From Thysanoteuthis rhombus (lineage: Eukaryota; Mollusca; Cephalopoda; Oegopsida; Thysanoteuthidae): a stretch of DNA of 64,000 nucleotides. Location: NCBI GenBank assembly GCA_963457665.1, contig OY735209.1, positions 2,411,081-2,475,080 of the forward strand. The letters run 5' to 3'. The stretch's first letter is position 1; each line of letters begins with the position of its first letter. Below the pieces are notes generated by a model, which was given only the letters and a program-made list of their open reading frames with translations, had not been told where the DNA came from and made no database searches. The position numbers and the translations under genes are program-made. Shown here piece after piece: positions 1-11,857 of the stretch.

Positions 1-779
1 ATTCTACATATGTTGAGTGATCTGTCTTGTGCAGATAAAACTGTACGATTTGAAATTTGTGAATCGGTACTTTTAACGGATGCTATGTTGGAAAAATTTG
101 AGATTTTTCATGAAAGCCTGAATCGAAAAAGTATCAAAATGTTATGCAGTAAACTTGGACGGGGGAGAGACTGAAATAAAACAAACACTAAAAGAGAAAA
201 TAGTATCAATATATTCATTATGGAAACAGCTGTACTGGTTTAGAGAAGACAGCTATTACTGGAGGAAGTAACCGTTAAAAAACGTGTTAAAATGGTTGCT
301 GGCATATCTGATACGCTAGAAAAACTGAGTAGACTTGAAATATCTGAAGCACGAAGAGACTAAAGGAACCATTTAAAGAGAAAACAGTATCAATGAATTC
401 ATTGTGGAAGCAGTTGAATTTGTTCAAAGATGGATATTACTGGAGGAAGTTACCGTGGTTTATTGAACATCATTAAAGTTTATCAATTAATCTGCCACAT
501 TCCTTCCGATCAAAAGTTCTCAATGTTTGTCTTGCTGGTTACTGAACAAATTTAATACAATTGTAATCCATTTGGACGAAAAAAAACTCAAGATTTGATT
601 GTTCACCGTTGGCTAAGCGAGCGTCTGGGACTTTTCGTTATATCACTTGTGTTAAAGGTTTAAAACAAGAAGTTTACATTAGCAGTGTTTTACACCAGGA
701 TATTCAATGCAAGGCTTTCTGTTTATAATCTGTAAATGGATGAACCGTCTCTTGCAGAACTATGCGTGGAAGAGTAGGT
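1..779. repeat. Distal part of zinc-finger duplication unit 1, non-coding
   Basis: This stretch has no convincing coding frame. It aligns by eye with about 11880-12660 and 44200-44960, where it occupies the same place downstream (on the minus strand) of a zinc-finger exon. The two other copies are closer to each other than to this one, so unit 1 is the older copy. I see no motif that assigns a function. Confidence 0.7.
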
Positions 780-1637
780 GAACAAGACACAAGAGTTTAT
801 TATTTTCAAAATTAAATCCCTTTATTGGAGCAAAATCTTTAAATACTCAACTTTTCGTCTTGATACTGATATATCTTCAGTCTTTCATGACATTCCACAC
901 ATTTTCCCCAGGGTCAAAGCAAGCAACCAGCACACTGAATGATATGACTTATTCCTATCTCCAGTGTGTAAGTGTGACAATACTATTTCAAATTCATCAT
1001 TTTTCATCCTATTTTCCTCTCATTCCATCGAAAATCATGATCGACATCAATTATGAACTCTTCCCACAAACCCTAGCAGTTGATTCACACATGTGGGATA
1101 AATATGGGTACTGTAACTTTATTAGCATTTTCTTCAAATGTTCAACAATATATTTTAATTTGACATGTGAATACATTTGAAATTCTGTAAGATTCCACCT
1201 ACAAATGTCTGCTAGCGAGTTTATATAATTGATTCCTTTGAAAATGCTCAACCGAATACTTCACATGATTGTAACCTCTTTCCATTGAGTGACTGCATAT
1301 GATTATTTAAAGTTGACTTGTTTCTGAATACTGACTCGCACACCTTGCATAATCATGCTCTTCTCCAGGGTGTGTTGGTAAATGTCCCCCCTAATTTGAT
1401 ATCTGTTAATGCTGAAGCACACACTGCATACAAAGATGGTCTTTTCCCAGTGTGGTTGTGCTTTTTAGTTTTCAAATTTGATAGCTATCTAAATGCTGGG
1501 CAACACACTTCACATGACGAGTGTGCCTCTCTAGTATATCTCTGCATGTAAGTTTAAATTTGATAGATGAGCAAATGCTGAACCACACGCTACACGTAAA
1601 TACAGTTTTTTTTGCGTGTGTTTCTGCATGTGTATCT
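780..1637 (-). pseudogene. Decayed 3' tail of a C2H2 zinc-finger array
   Basis: Read on the minus strand, broken pieces of the C2H2 repeat recur here in shifting frames. Spaced remnants of the Cys-X2-Cys and HTGEKP blocks appear at roughly 84-base intervals between about 1200 and 1640, but stop codons and frame changes interrupt them. The same sequence appears inverted at 5745-6500 and in direct orientation at 42905-43431, with diverged equivalents beside the other zinc-finger ORFs (12650-13110 and 44970-45430). I read it as former fingers beyond the present stop codon, no longer translated. It could instead be a 3' UTR derived from such fingers. Confidence 0.6.
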
Positions 1638-2877
1638 TTAGATTTGATATCTTTGTGAATGCTGAACCACACATGAATACGGTTCTTCCCGAGTTTGTGT
1701 CAGCATGTGATTTTCAAAAATTGACGTTTGTTCAAATGCTGAACCAGGCACTACACATGAATATGGTCTCTCTCCGGTGTGTCTCTGCATATGTCTTTTT
1801 AAATTTGATATGTGTGCAAATGCTGAGCCACACACTTCACATGAATATGGTTTCTCTCCAGTGTGTATCAGCATATGTTTTTTAAAAGTTGATATCTGTC
1901 TAAATGCTGAACCACACACTTCACATGAATATGGTTTATCTCCTGTATGTCTCCGCATATGATTTTTTTAGAGTTGATACATGTGAAAATGCCGAACTGC
2001 AAACATTGCATGAATATGGTTTCTCTCCAGTGTGCCTCCGCATATGTCTTTTTAAATTTGATATCCGTGCAAATGCTGAGCCACACACTTCACATGAATA
2101 TGGTTTCTCTCCAGTGTGTCTCCGCATATGATTTTTTAGAGTTGATACATGTGAAAATGCCGAATTGCAAACATCGCATGAATATGGTTTCTCTCCAGTG
2201 TGCCTCCGCATATGTCTTTTTAAATTTGATATCCGTGCAAATGCTGAGCCACACACTTCACATGAATATGGTTTCTCTCCAGTGTGTCTCCGCATATGTC
2301 TTTTTAAATTTGATACATCTGAAAATGCCGAATTGCAAACATCGCATGAATATGGTTTCTCTCCAGTGTGTCTCCGCATGTGATCTTTCAAATTTGATAC
2401 CCGTTTAAATGCTGAACCACATACTTCACATGAATATGTTTTCTCTCCGATGTGTGTCAGCATATGCCTTTTTAAACTTGATGCCTGTGCAAATGCAGAA
2501 CTACACATTTCACATGAATAACGTTTCTCTTTGGTGTGTGTCGGCATGTGTCTTTCCAATTGTGATTTATATGTAAATGATAAACTACACATTGTGCAGA
2601 AATACTGCTTTTTTCCAGTGTGGGTCTGCATGTGAATTTCCAAAGCTGATAAGTGTGCAAATACTTCATCACACAGATCGCATGAATATGTTTTTTTTCT
2701 TTCGTGTGTCTGCATGGTGTTGTTTTTTTTTTTTGGTGATCTCAATTTAAATACTGCACCACACTTTACAGGAATAATAGTCTCTGGTATCTTTTTCACA
2801 ATGTTCTCTGTGTGAATACTGAACCACACGAATATGGTTCTGCGTACGAGTTTCCAAATCGGAAAATTCCAAGCCAA
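1638..2877 (-). pseudogene. C2H2 zinc-finger gene, frameshifted (unit 1)
   Basis: This is a tandem array of C-X2-C-X12-H-X3-H fingers joined by TGEKPYS-type linkers, the hallmark of DNA-binding KRAB-less poly-zinc-finger proteins that act in the nucleus. Eight complete fingers lie in one frame. The ninth is broken by one extra T in a seven-T run at 1963-1969, where the sister repeat near 2132 has six. The array continues in a second frame with two good fingers, then degenerate ones in which a zinc-binding Cys has become Pro and a His has become Gln. The first in-frame ATG is at 2713-2715. The open frame extends upstream to 2877 without an ATG, so an upstream exon may supply the true start. 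Fingers 5-9 alternate between two types, giving a 168-base higher-order repeat. It is probably a recent pseudogene, although a truncated product is possible. Confidence 0.75.
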
Positions 2878-2980
2878 CCCTTCCTTGATTTCGTGTTTCC
2901 CAATTCGATATTGAATTGAAAATCAGTTTCTTCCTACAAACAACCAAAGGTGTGCAGGACTCTTCTACCAATTGAAATCT

Positions 2981-2982
2981 CT
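2981..2982 (-). other. Probable 3' splice acceptor upstream of zinc-finger exon (unit 1)
   Basis: On the minus strand a pyrimidine-rich tract reading CCTTTTTCTCTTTTCAG precedes the exon-like sequence starting at 2980. The same acceptor, at the same distance from the finger array, is present in the other two units (AG at 14445-14446 and 46786-46787). Conservation across the three copies suggests a spliced gene whose finger array is the last exon. The downstream sequence does not join the finger frame without a stop in any copy, so use of this site is unproven. Confidence 0.5.
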
Positions 2983-2990
2983 GAAAAGAG

Positions 2991-4399
2991 AAAAAGGTAT
3001 TATGAAAGATCAAATACTCATTCATTATCAGCAATAGGGAAGATAAATTGATTCAGTTTGAGTTGTAATAAATCCCACCATATCTTATAATACAGCTTAG
3101 TATATATAGTATAAACATGACATTTGCAAAACATACTGAATAGGAGAGAAATAACAGGATTTGCTGAGAAATGGTGTAGCATGAAAATAATGAATTCATT
3201 TTCTGTTGTATAAGTTTGAAGAGAACCACAAAGAATTCACGGAAATTATTTTGCTGCAATACATTTTTTAGAGCATAAAGAAGTGAAGATGTACCGAAGT
3301 ATATTTCACTTTAAAATAGTGATTTTCTCACAAACAATCAGTGATATTTACTCTAGAAGAGTGATAATATTTGAAGGAAAAGAAATATGAATAAGGAAAA
3401 CCAGTTGTACTCAAATGCAATGAAAGATTTTTTGCAGAAAAGAGAGACTCATGTAATAGATGAGATATCTAAAATGGTTTGACTGATTTGAAAAGAAGAG
3501 CCACGTCATCATAATACAATGATAATGTATCCGTTGATAAAAGAATCAATATAAAATGATGAATCTTTCAGAAAATATCCATTCTTGTCTTATTTGGAAG
3601 AAATACCCTTTTCTTATTTTTGGAAACTCAACATCTGATTAGATGTTACTGTCAGATGTTAGCGAGACGCTCGTTTTCGATCTGCTCAAAGTCACTTTCC
3701 TGAATCAATCGTTCTAATGAGTATTCAATCGAGCATGTATATTTCCACAGAACATATGTTACGAGCTGTGATCCTGAGACGAAACAGATCGAAATGTCTC
3801 AGTGGATTATACGCGTCCAGTGCAATAAGCCTATCATTCTTAGATGCAAGCTTTTTCAAAGCATCATCATGTACCATACATTTGAATAAGAAATTTAAAA
3901 AAGATTTGAAGAATCAATTAACGGAGAATTGATCACGTAACAAGTTCCGGTCATTATTACAGGGAGAAGTTTCACGAGAAAAAAATCTCGATTGATTTCC
4001 ATGACGTGGTTCGGCCATATTTGCCACGTGACAGACTTTCCTATTGATAATTCAATTGTACCAATTTCAAATTTCTTTATGTCTCAACTTTCAGAAGTGA
4101 TAAATTCTTGAAACGGAATATATTATAAGGGGAAAAAAAGATTGTTGAGTAGTTTCAAAAGAAAAAAAAATAATAGTATCAAATTTATAAAAATCAAATT
4201 GATGGAAGAAGAGAAAAAAATATTCTAGGCGTTTATTCACGTAATAAAAAGAAAAAAGAAAAGTGTGGATAAGTCATAGAAATATACTAGCATTTTGGTA
4301 TTATTTCCATTAGTTACCTTGTGTTAATTATTTACCGTCGATATTGTAGTTAAAATTTAACGTTTTGTGGTTAAAGGTGTCGTGTGAGCTGGAATCTGA
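2991..4399 (-). other. Intron-like spacer of zinc-finger unit 1
   Basis: This is AT-rich sequence with no coding potential that I can support. The part around 3400-3700 is shared with 14870-15060, 47190-47400 and 57230-57430, so it belongs to the duplicated unit. Short open frames here are not preserved between copies at the protein level. No transcription start is recognisable. Confidence 0.5.
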
Positions 4400-4639
4400 A
4401 GCAAATTTTTCTGGACAGTAGTTTTGTGATTTTATTATATTAAACAAGTTGTTCCAGGTCTAGAGCCCAATTCCATCTTTAGTATATGTCTATCAATGCT
4501 TGTTGGGGATGAAGTCCTCAACAACATTCACTCTGAACTTGATACGCAAATCAGTCATCGTGCAGATATCGAAAAACAATAGTCAAGAATATTTTTCCAG
4601 TATTACGATGGGGGGGGGGCTCTTTCAACGAGAAACTGC

Positions 4640-4925
4640 TGTTATAAACACGACCCCGTTTTCCCATCCGTCGTAAAGAATTGACTGTTAAAAGTAAACA
4701 TTAATTTTCACGTAAAATGTCAATTACGATTCCCGAGTTTTCTCATTAAACTCAGAGATACCAAAACAAACTTTAACATTGCTGTGGAAGACTTCATCGT
4801 TCAGGTCGGACAAAGTAATGAAGGTTGCATTGACAAGATCACATACAAAGTACAGGACAGAAGAGGTATGAACCAGTAAATATTGCAACAGCAAACAGGG
4901 TCAAAATCATGAACACGTTTATGAG
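4640..4925 (-). pseudogene. Broken copy of the small secreted-peptide-like exon
   Basis: On the minus strand this resembles the open frame at 47953-48237. It retains the hydrophobic MILTLFAV start and a later stretch containing VNATFIT and KVCFGISEF. The two parts are now in different frames with a stop between them, and another stop follows the second part. It therefore cannot encode the full peptide. Its presence in all three zinc-finger units shows that it is part of the ancestral unit. Confidence 0.45.
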
Positions 4926-4929
4926 GCCA

Positions 4930-5744
4930 ACCTAATAGACAATAGACTTTTAGCCCTAATCACGGATCCCAAAATAAATCCTGATAGAAAAGTGTGACAC
5001 TGTCACAGATATTCTGGCCCTAAATCAATTTAATACAGGGAGCAAGCACAGAATGATAAGATGCAAATAATCACATAAAAAAGACAAAGGAAAATGTTCC
5101 ACATTGCAACCACGTAGCTTACAAAAAGAGCTCGCTCGTTCCAACAAGCTCGAAATGAGAAATAGATATTGAATTTTCACCCAGTCAGAAAAGAACCTAA
5201 ACAAACTCAACAACAACATGGTTACTCCAATCAAAGAAAATGCTGACATCTTGAAGACAAAGAGCAAACAAACCACCATCAAGAAATTGTCGAAAGGAAC
5301 AAAGAATCCCATGGAAAAAAAGTATAAATCTTGAGCCACCAACTTCAATAGGAGATTGAAGCAGCAGAGCTGAATAGAACCATCCAGAAAAGACGAAGGG
5401 AAGACAAGAGATACACCACAGCAGTCATCGAAAGCATTCTCAAAAAGTATGCAATAAAAAAAGATTTTTGAAAAAAGACACCATAGATTCCCTGATGTGC
5501 CAAAAGATTCTACAAGACCATTATCCCTCGAAACAAAGAACATTGAACAAGATGTACAAGCCATGAGTAACCAGTTCGAACATTTTCCACGAGTCACTCC
5601 ATCGGAGCTTACGAAAGTCAAACAAATAAAGGAAAGGTCCCGGGACCAGATAGCATCACCATCAATCTACTCAGAAAAGTCAACATCAGAAAAACTGTCC
5701 ATTCTATTCAACTTATGCCTAGAACAAAGTCTCAGTGTGTAGTC
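4930..5744 (+). mobile_element. Decayed RTE-like LINE, first part
   Basis: Translating the plus strand in changing frames gives fragments typical of RTE-clade reverse transcriptase regions. These include RREDKRYTTAVIESIL near 5395-5450 and VPGPDSITINLLRK near 5635-5680; the latter matches the conserved PGPD-I-LLK motif before RT block 1. Several stops and frameshifts interrupt it. The element breaks off at 5744 and resumes near 6505, because an unrelated segment lies in between. A long minus-strand open frame across this part (5025-5621) is an antisense shadow. Confidence 0.6.
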
Positions 5745-6500
5745 CAGCGTTCAGATAGCTATCAAATTTGAAAACTAAAAAGCACAACCACACTGGAAAA
5801 AGACCATGTTTGTATGCAGTGTGTGCTTTAGCATTTACAGATATCAAATTGGGGGGGAAAACATATACCAACACACCCTGGAGAAGAGCATGATAATGTA
5901 AGGTGTGCGAGTCAGTATTCAGAAACAAATCAACTTTAAATAATCATATGCAGTCATTCAATGGAAAGAGGTTACAATCATGTGAAGTATTCGGTTGAGC
6001 ATTTTCAAAGGAATCAATCATATGAACTCGCTAGCAGACATTTGTAGGTGGAATCTTACAGAATTTCAAATGTATTCACATGTCAAATTAAAATATATTG
6101 TTGAACATTTGAAGGAAATGCTAATAAAGTGAACAGTACCCATATTTATCCCACATGTGTGAATCAACTGCTAGGGTTTGCAGGAAGAGTTCATAATAGA
6201 TGTTGATCATGATTTTCGATAGAATGAGAGGAAAATAGGATGAAAAATGATGAATTTGAAATAGTATTGTCACACTTACACACTGGAGATAGGAATAAGT
6301 CATATCATTCAGTGTGCTGGTTGCTTGCTTTGACCCCAGGGAAAATGTGTGGAATGTCATGAAAGACTGAAGATATATCAGTATCAAGACGAAAAGTTGA
6401 GTATTTAAAGATTTTGCTCCAATAAAGGGATTTAATTTTGAAAATAATAAACTCTTGTGTCTTGTTCACCTTCGCGTCTGCGCATAGTTCTGCAATCACA
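5745..6500 (-). repeat. Inverted copy of the zinc-finger gene tail inside the RTE remnant
   Basis: This segment is the reverse complement of about 770-1500 with few changes. It also matches 42905-43431, which is in direct orientation. It sits exactly between two halves of one RTE-like element, so it looks like an insertion or an inversion-associated duplication that postdates the RTE copy. I see no obvious target duplication or terminal repeat at its edges. It carries only decayed finger sequence and no usable gene. Confidence 0.7.
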
Positions 6501-6504
6501 ATGC

Positions 6505-6950
6505 TATTATATAAAAAGAGTGAACACTGAAGATCAAAACAACTACAGGCTAATAGGCCTGCTCAACTACATCTATAAACATTTCACCAAAGTGACTGCC
6601 AAATGCTAAATGATGACCAACGACAGGAACAAGCTGTTTCCAGAAGTTACATAATCATCAACCATCTCCAATCGGCAACTAAAAGAGAGAACAGCAGAAC
6701 GTTGGATACCACTAGTTGTAATAAGTGTTGACTTCAAGAAAACCTTAAACTCGTTAGAAATCCCCAAAGTCAATGATGCTATCGTTCAATCAAATGTCAA
6801 CCACGTAAATGTGAATTTCACACAAGCTGTTACTAGCTCGCCTGAACTTTTCACAGCCTGCCTCGGAAGGATCTTCTGAAACAGACTGGGAAAAGCAAAA
6901 TTTTGAATTGAAAACGCAGAGCAGAACTAAGTAAGCCACTACATCTTCCT
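6505..6950 (+). mobile_element. Decayed RTE-like LINE, second part
   Basis: The plus strand encodes EDQNNYRLIGLLNYIYKHFT followed shortly by LVVISVDFKKTLNSLEIPKV. These match the RTE-clade reverse-transcriptase blocks usually seen as NYRPISLL and VDYKKAFDS-EIP. The catalytic-block aspartate is retained, but the frame contains stops. Together with 4930-5744 this represents one element interrupted by 5745-6500. No catalytic YADD/FADD box survives that I can see. It is inactive. Confidence 0.65.
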
Positions 6951-7125
6951 AGGATAACGAATTCTCGAAAGAATCTGTGTCGAATTTCGGGGAAGGTGTA
7001 TGCCTAACGACAGGCGCTGAAAGGGTGATTTGCAGAAAGATTTGGAGGGGCGCCACATGTAGCAGCCCCCCTCAAGTTCTGGCGACCATGTTTTTCCTAT
7101 TGGTTTCTGAGTTAGAGAAAGTAGC

Positions 7126-8448
7126 TTAGATATCGTTACAGAACTTTTTACATTCCTTATGAAAACTCTTTTTGAAGAGAACCCCCCCCAAAAAAAAACT
7201 AATGTCTCTACGAAGGATTATAAATGCGTCATATTGCTTTGAAACTGATTGGAATGATCCCCCTATACATACAAATTTCCAAAAATTTATTCTAAAGTTT
7301 ATCTTGTTTACACAAATAATTCTTACATGAGAAATTTCTACAATTTTCGTTCCTGATAACAAAGAAATGATAAAATCAATAAGTTACAATTTTCAGGTGA
7401 TTTATCAACACTTACCGTTTTGTTAGAAGTGCGTCGTACACTTTGACATGAAATATACTAATGACGATTTCCAGCTAGTTGAAATTATATTATTCAGAAT
7501 TATCAGAACTGTTCTAAGGGCACTGGAAGCTGACACAAAGCATGATAAAAACTAGCAATCGCAGTCTTTAATTGAATAACCGTAGCATCATGTAAAAAAG
7601 ATTCTATCGAAGAATGAATTTGGTCTAATTATGATGTCACGGGAAAATATCTAGGTTGGGGGTCTTTCTAAAAGAATAAATAAAGCATATTTCTAGAAGG
7701 AGTCCAGTGAAACACTGATACCAATTTCAAACCACTGAAGGGCACGAACACACGCACGCATAGAGAAAAATAGATAAAATTTTCTGCTCTCTTTGATGGC
7801 TACGAAAATTCGAAGGTGTATGAAAACTAAGCTCTTAATCAGCTATTTAATTACAGTAATACTTATATCTTGCATTGCTAAAGACACTATGTTTTCTCAA
7901 TTATGATATGTTCCCTTTTGCATAAAATACAAATCGAAACATAAAATGATGTAGATGTTTTGGGGGCTGAGACAGAGACATTCTTTTCTTTATAAATTCA
8001 CGGAGCGCTTTGAAGATATATTTTAAACCCACCCGAGTGAAATAATTAAAGCATAAAACTGGTTTTTCCTTATTGAAAAATTGCTTCTACTATTACAGGC
8101 AAGATGTTCGATGATCCAGGTTTCGATTTAATATCTGCGATATTGTGTTAGAAATGATATTCTCTTTAATTACGTGGATTCAGGATTAATTTACAAAAGG
8201 ACCGTAACTACAAAAACAGTGAAGTCCTGCCAATTAAAGATGAAAAAAAAACAAAACATTTTTCCCCTCAGGGAAATCCTTACTTTTGTAAAAAGTTGAT
8301 TTAGCAAGGCTTTTAAAGAGGATCTATTCACAATTTGTTATATGATATACTGGAACCTTAGTTTTCGTCATTCTTACGGCTTATGTAAAATTTCTGATCT
8401 CAAAGAATTCATTTAATGAATTCTCTCATGTCCTTATTTTAAGTACTG

Positions 8449-8480
<32 letters not shown>

Positions 8481-8965
8481 CGGTGATCGGACTTCATTAA
8501 AAGTCCTTCGTAGAAAATGTGCATAGACAGATGAGATGTAATTTACTAGCTGTATATTACTGTAATAAAAGAAATTTTTCACTTGATATTAACAATAAGT
8601 AATGGAAATGAAAATTACTGGAGAGTCTCTCTCGGCAGCATATCAAAGTTCTGTCGTTGACAGCTACTGAAGTAGGTGCAAATGATTATGTTACGTCCGT
8701 TATTCATTCTTACAGATGGACTATCGTGTTTGTTGTAAGAGATGGAATTAAAATTGAAATGTAATGTTTTCACAAGTTCCTCAAAAGTAAAGACAACCAA
8801 GAAAAAAAAAATTACCTGTGTTAAATCGATGCAAATCAAATTTTTGCAATTCCGTCCAGCAATCGAAGATAAAGTTTGAATTCTCAGAGATGTGATTGTG
8901 GTTGCTTTTTGACAGTAGTCGAACTTCCTTCAAAATGCAAAACACTATTTGTAAGTTTGGTTTCA
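7126..8965. repeat. Spacer repeat X, copy 1
   Basis: Repeat X is a non-coding spacer present at least five times: here, 15930-17025, 38110-39310, 48262-49393 and 58071-59790. Shared landmarks are TTTAATATCTGC, a following GATTAATTT block, a TA microsatellite (8450-8479 here), and a terminal block beginning CAGAGATGTGATTGTG and ending TGCAAAACACTA. The terminal block (about 8885-8955) is where LINE 3' ends are found in the other copies. It may be a decayed transposon or part of the duplicated gene's intron. Confidence 0.6.
8450..8479. repeat. (TA)n microsatellite
   Basis: About 15 TA units lie inside repeat X. Equivalent tracts at 38579-38620 and 59035-59087 are longer, so the tract has changed length between copies of the repeat. 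Confidence 0.95.
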
Positions 8966-9770
8966 TCTCGTACTTGTTTTCTAAAAATTCAGAAAATCAT
9001 TACACGTGGTTAGAAAAGTGAGGGTGATTTAGGCTGGTCTACTCTGTGCTATCATTAACTTATCTACTCTCATTTGCAGACCCAATCTTACTTCAATATT
9101 CCTTTCGCCAAAACAACGCATTTTTCTGAATATTTCTTTCATTCTACATTTACCACAATAAAAGTGTTTTTCTAATAAAATCCTACTTAATCTCATATTT
9201 ACAATTTCTTGGGGGCAGAGGAAGAAGAGAAATGATATTCATGCACATTTCAAAAATGAATCTCAATTAACGATATATGTCTACAAAAATTCTAGTACGT
9301 GATATCCACAATTGTTTAACATGGAAGAACAGTAAGTTAACTGGGCGGAGAATGTGGGAAAAAAGATTTTCGAAATTTCTCACATCCTCCAGAGAACTTT
9401 ACCTTCTGTTATTTAGAGAGAAGGAAGGGATGATTCAAAACAAAAAAAGGGGGGGGGTAAAAAATGGAGGGACCTCAGGTTGGGCTGGGCTTACAAGTCT
9501 TTTCTGATCTCCAAAATTCTTTCAATCAACCAATGACTTCAAGAAGTCACTCTAGATCAACACCTCTCACTTGACACAGCCGTGGAACTTTCACCCACAT
9601 CTCGTTGTTGCGCCTTTCCCTCTAGACCTGAATCTTTACTTCAAGCGGATTCTTTATGTAGGCGACCAGTTGTACTGGAGTGAAATGCTCGCTTTTGTGG
9701 AATCTCTTTTAATATGTCGTCCATACCATGACACTTATATTGCCAAGTAAGGACATGATCACATGAGGTT
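8966..9770 (-). mobile_element. Old, 5'-truncated Tx1-like LINE 3' end
   Basis: This is a diverged relative of the young LINE family. The 3' UTR aligns with 17026-17690, and about 9510-9765 aligns with the last part of ORF2 (compare the minus-strand peptide EHFTPVQLVAY at 56748-56963). Its 3' end carries the family's terminal hairpin (TTTTCT at 8977-8982 pairing with AGAAAA at 8991-8996). It ends at the same upstream point as the copies at 35376-36290 and 56095-56970, so the three descend from one truncated insertion that was duplicated with its surroundings. Confidence 0.7.
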
Positions 9771-9990
9771 ACCTCCTTTTCACTTAATTTCTTTTTTATA
9801 TACATCTCCACGGGTTTTCAGAGCCATTACAGCAGATTTAACGTTAATGGGCCTATTTCATTTTGAGGCCAGGATTACCAGAGAGCCTCCAACTATCTGG
9901 TCCAAAACAGTCAAACTATAAGAAATAATCCTCTAATTATGTAAATTGCAGCCGAAGGTGTTGATTTAAACTGGTACTAATAAAAATGTT
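9771..9990. repeat. Flank shared by the three old LINE fragments
   Basis: The segment containing GTGTTGATTTAAACTGG is nearly identical at 36290-36510 and 56970-57190. It marks the right edge of the duplicated zinc-finger unit. It is non-coding. Confidence 0.65.
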
Positions 9991-11117
9991 CTATAGCTTT
10001 CGAGGGTGTATTTGGTAACTAACTAGGGGACCCCTCCCGTACAACAATAGAGAAAAATGGAGAAAATATAAAATTTTAAATGAACTAGCTATCAAAAAGT
10101 GTTAAAGTCAGATTGTTAAAGTATTTGAATGATAAGACTGTTTTAAAGATTCAACTGAGAAAAAACAAATTGAAAAAAAATTGTAATCTCTTTAAGATAC
10201 TTGAAATAATCTAAGATTACAGATGAAAAGTTGTGGAACATTGCCAACTTCTTCAGCATTTGCTGAATGAAAAAAACAGACTGATTGAAAATATAGTATA
10301 TTAAAATATAATATGATCATGTCTTTGTTTTTCAGGGTTGACTGTTTATGTTTATGTGTTCCAGTGTTGAATATAGAAGACAATATTTGAGTTGGTGTGA
10401 ACATTTATTCATTTTGAAATTATTTTCATCATCACTCACTTTATCCTAATTCAAGAATGAAAGTGTTTATCCATTTGTACATATGTATTGTCAAAGTGCA
10501 AACCAAACAGCGTACATAAAATATTTTTCCATAAATCTTATTCGAAATTGAAATGTAATTTTTCAGTTAAAAAAATGAAATATTCTGAGACAGAAAACGA
10601 ATTATATTTCGAGATATAAGCATTTATAATCTGAACTGTCTGGTTTTTCAAAGTTCCATGTTCAAATGTCAAAATAACGAACTATTTTTAATGGAAATAT
10701 AAGTATTGAAGAAGCTTGCAAATAAGAAGAGACAAGATAGGGGACATTATGAAACTCCAAACGATCTACTTCTTTTACAATTCACGTATGAAAATTCTTT
10801 CCTGTCACACCCAGCACAAGAAATTATAGGACTGAAATTCAATGAAATTTAAAGCCTGAATACCAGTTTGAATTTCCAACATTTCTTTTTATTTAATAAA
10901 AGAGACAGATATAGAGCATTCTCATGAAGCTATTGGTATTAGCCTGGTCACTGTATCTCTTTTCAATACTTCAATTAAAACTGTCACCTTCAACACTGTA
11001 TCTGGCAGGAGGGACAGGAGATGCCATCAGGTTTTAAGACGTGGGAAAGTCAATCTGTCTCCTGAAAGTATTTACGGTTACACTTCACGGTGTCGTCGAG
11101 TGCTGTCCCTCCGATCT
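9991..11117. other. AT-rich interval, no gene seen
   Basis: I find no coding frame with recognisable motifs, no RNA gene and no clear repeat partner elsewhere in the window. It separates the end of unit 1 from the start of the duplicated block at 11118. Short poly-A and poly-T runs are common. Confidence 0.5.
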
Positions 11118-11494
11118 GCCTTATATGCTTACTTGAAGAGTTTAACCTTAAGAATCAAAGTATTTGTCATCACAACTTGATGAAAAATATATTTGTGTGG
11201 AGGAAATTCTCGATTGTCTAGCTGTAATTATAATGAATATGCATTGTTTCTAAGGAGAAAAAGTCCAATTGAACTTTCTATGAATGTTTGGAAATGTATG
11301 GTTTTTTCCATTCAGCAATCTCATTTGACTTCCTTTCTTCCAGCTGTCGAGAGGATACAGATCCAGAAATGATGTCAAAGGGATGATATCTATCTGATGC
11401 GCATAAAGACTGCATAGACTGTTCGAATTACAAAAGTATGAAAATGGTATCTGAAGCTGAACGACTTTTACTTAAGACTTTTATTTCCCAAACA

Positions 11495-11857
11495 TCAACA
11501 TAACAAATCAAAAGCCATATCTATCTTTAAGTAGTGGAACTTGAGAAAAAATATCACGTAACTACAAATCCAAACAGTCACCGGATCCAGAAAGCACTTC
11601 TCACGTACATCTGATCCTACCTGGAACAAGCTATAAAAAGCCAGCCTCGTCTCCAAACAGAGGCAAATCAAATCTAAGAAAAGATTTCGGACATCGGATG
11701 TTTGAGTGTAAATTTTTAAGCTAAATGATAAACCACAGTAGGACTCGATAGGTTGATTAGTTATTTGTAGTTCAGACTTCCTGCAATACGTTTTATTACA
11801 TTTTGGGAAAGAGCATTTAAAAGTGACAAGGATAGTTTTCATAAGGAAATACTTCAT
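11495..11857 (-). CDS. Uncharacterised 120-residue ORF with degenerate zinc-finger traces
   Basis: The open frame is intact here and in the duplicate at 43818-44180, with only a few amino-acid changes. Near the start FKCSFPKCNKTYCRKSEL resembles the first half of a TFIIIA/Sp1-style finger (C-X4-C), but the paired histidines are missing. A second stretch, YCGLSFSLKIYTQ, resembles a finger lacking its first Cys. The remainder is hydrophobic. The two copies are too recently duplicated for conservation to prove function, so this may be a finger-derived relic. Confidence 0.25.
   Translation of the reverse strand: MKYFLMKTILVTFKCSFPKCNKTYCRKSELQITNQPIESYCGLSFSLKIYTQTSDVRNLFLDLICLCLETRLAFYSLFQVGSDVREKCFLDPVTVWICSYVIFFLKFHYLKIDMAFDLLC

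Noticed and set aside
860..1180. Plus-strand 106-codon frame, also present inverted at 6121-6387
   Set aside because: It is the shadow of a decayed minus-strand zinc-finger tail. The recurrence reflects duplicated DNA, not protein conservation.
1990..2400. 84- and 168-base tandem periodicity as a satellite or CRISPR-like array
   Set aside because: The period equals one or two C2H2 fingers, and the units translate into canonical fingers.
5025..5621. Minus-strand 198-codon hydrophobic frame resembling a membrane protein
   Set aside because: It is antisense to an RTE-like reverse-transcriptase remnant whose plus-strand motifs are recognisable. The hydrophobicity comes from complementing Lys/Glu-rich codons.
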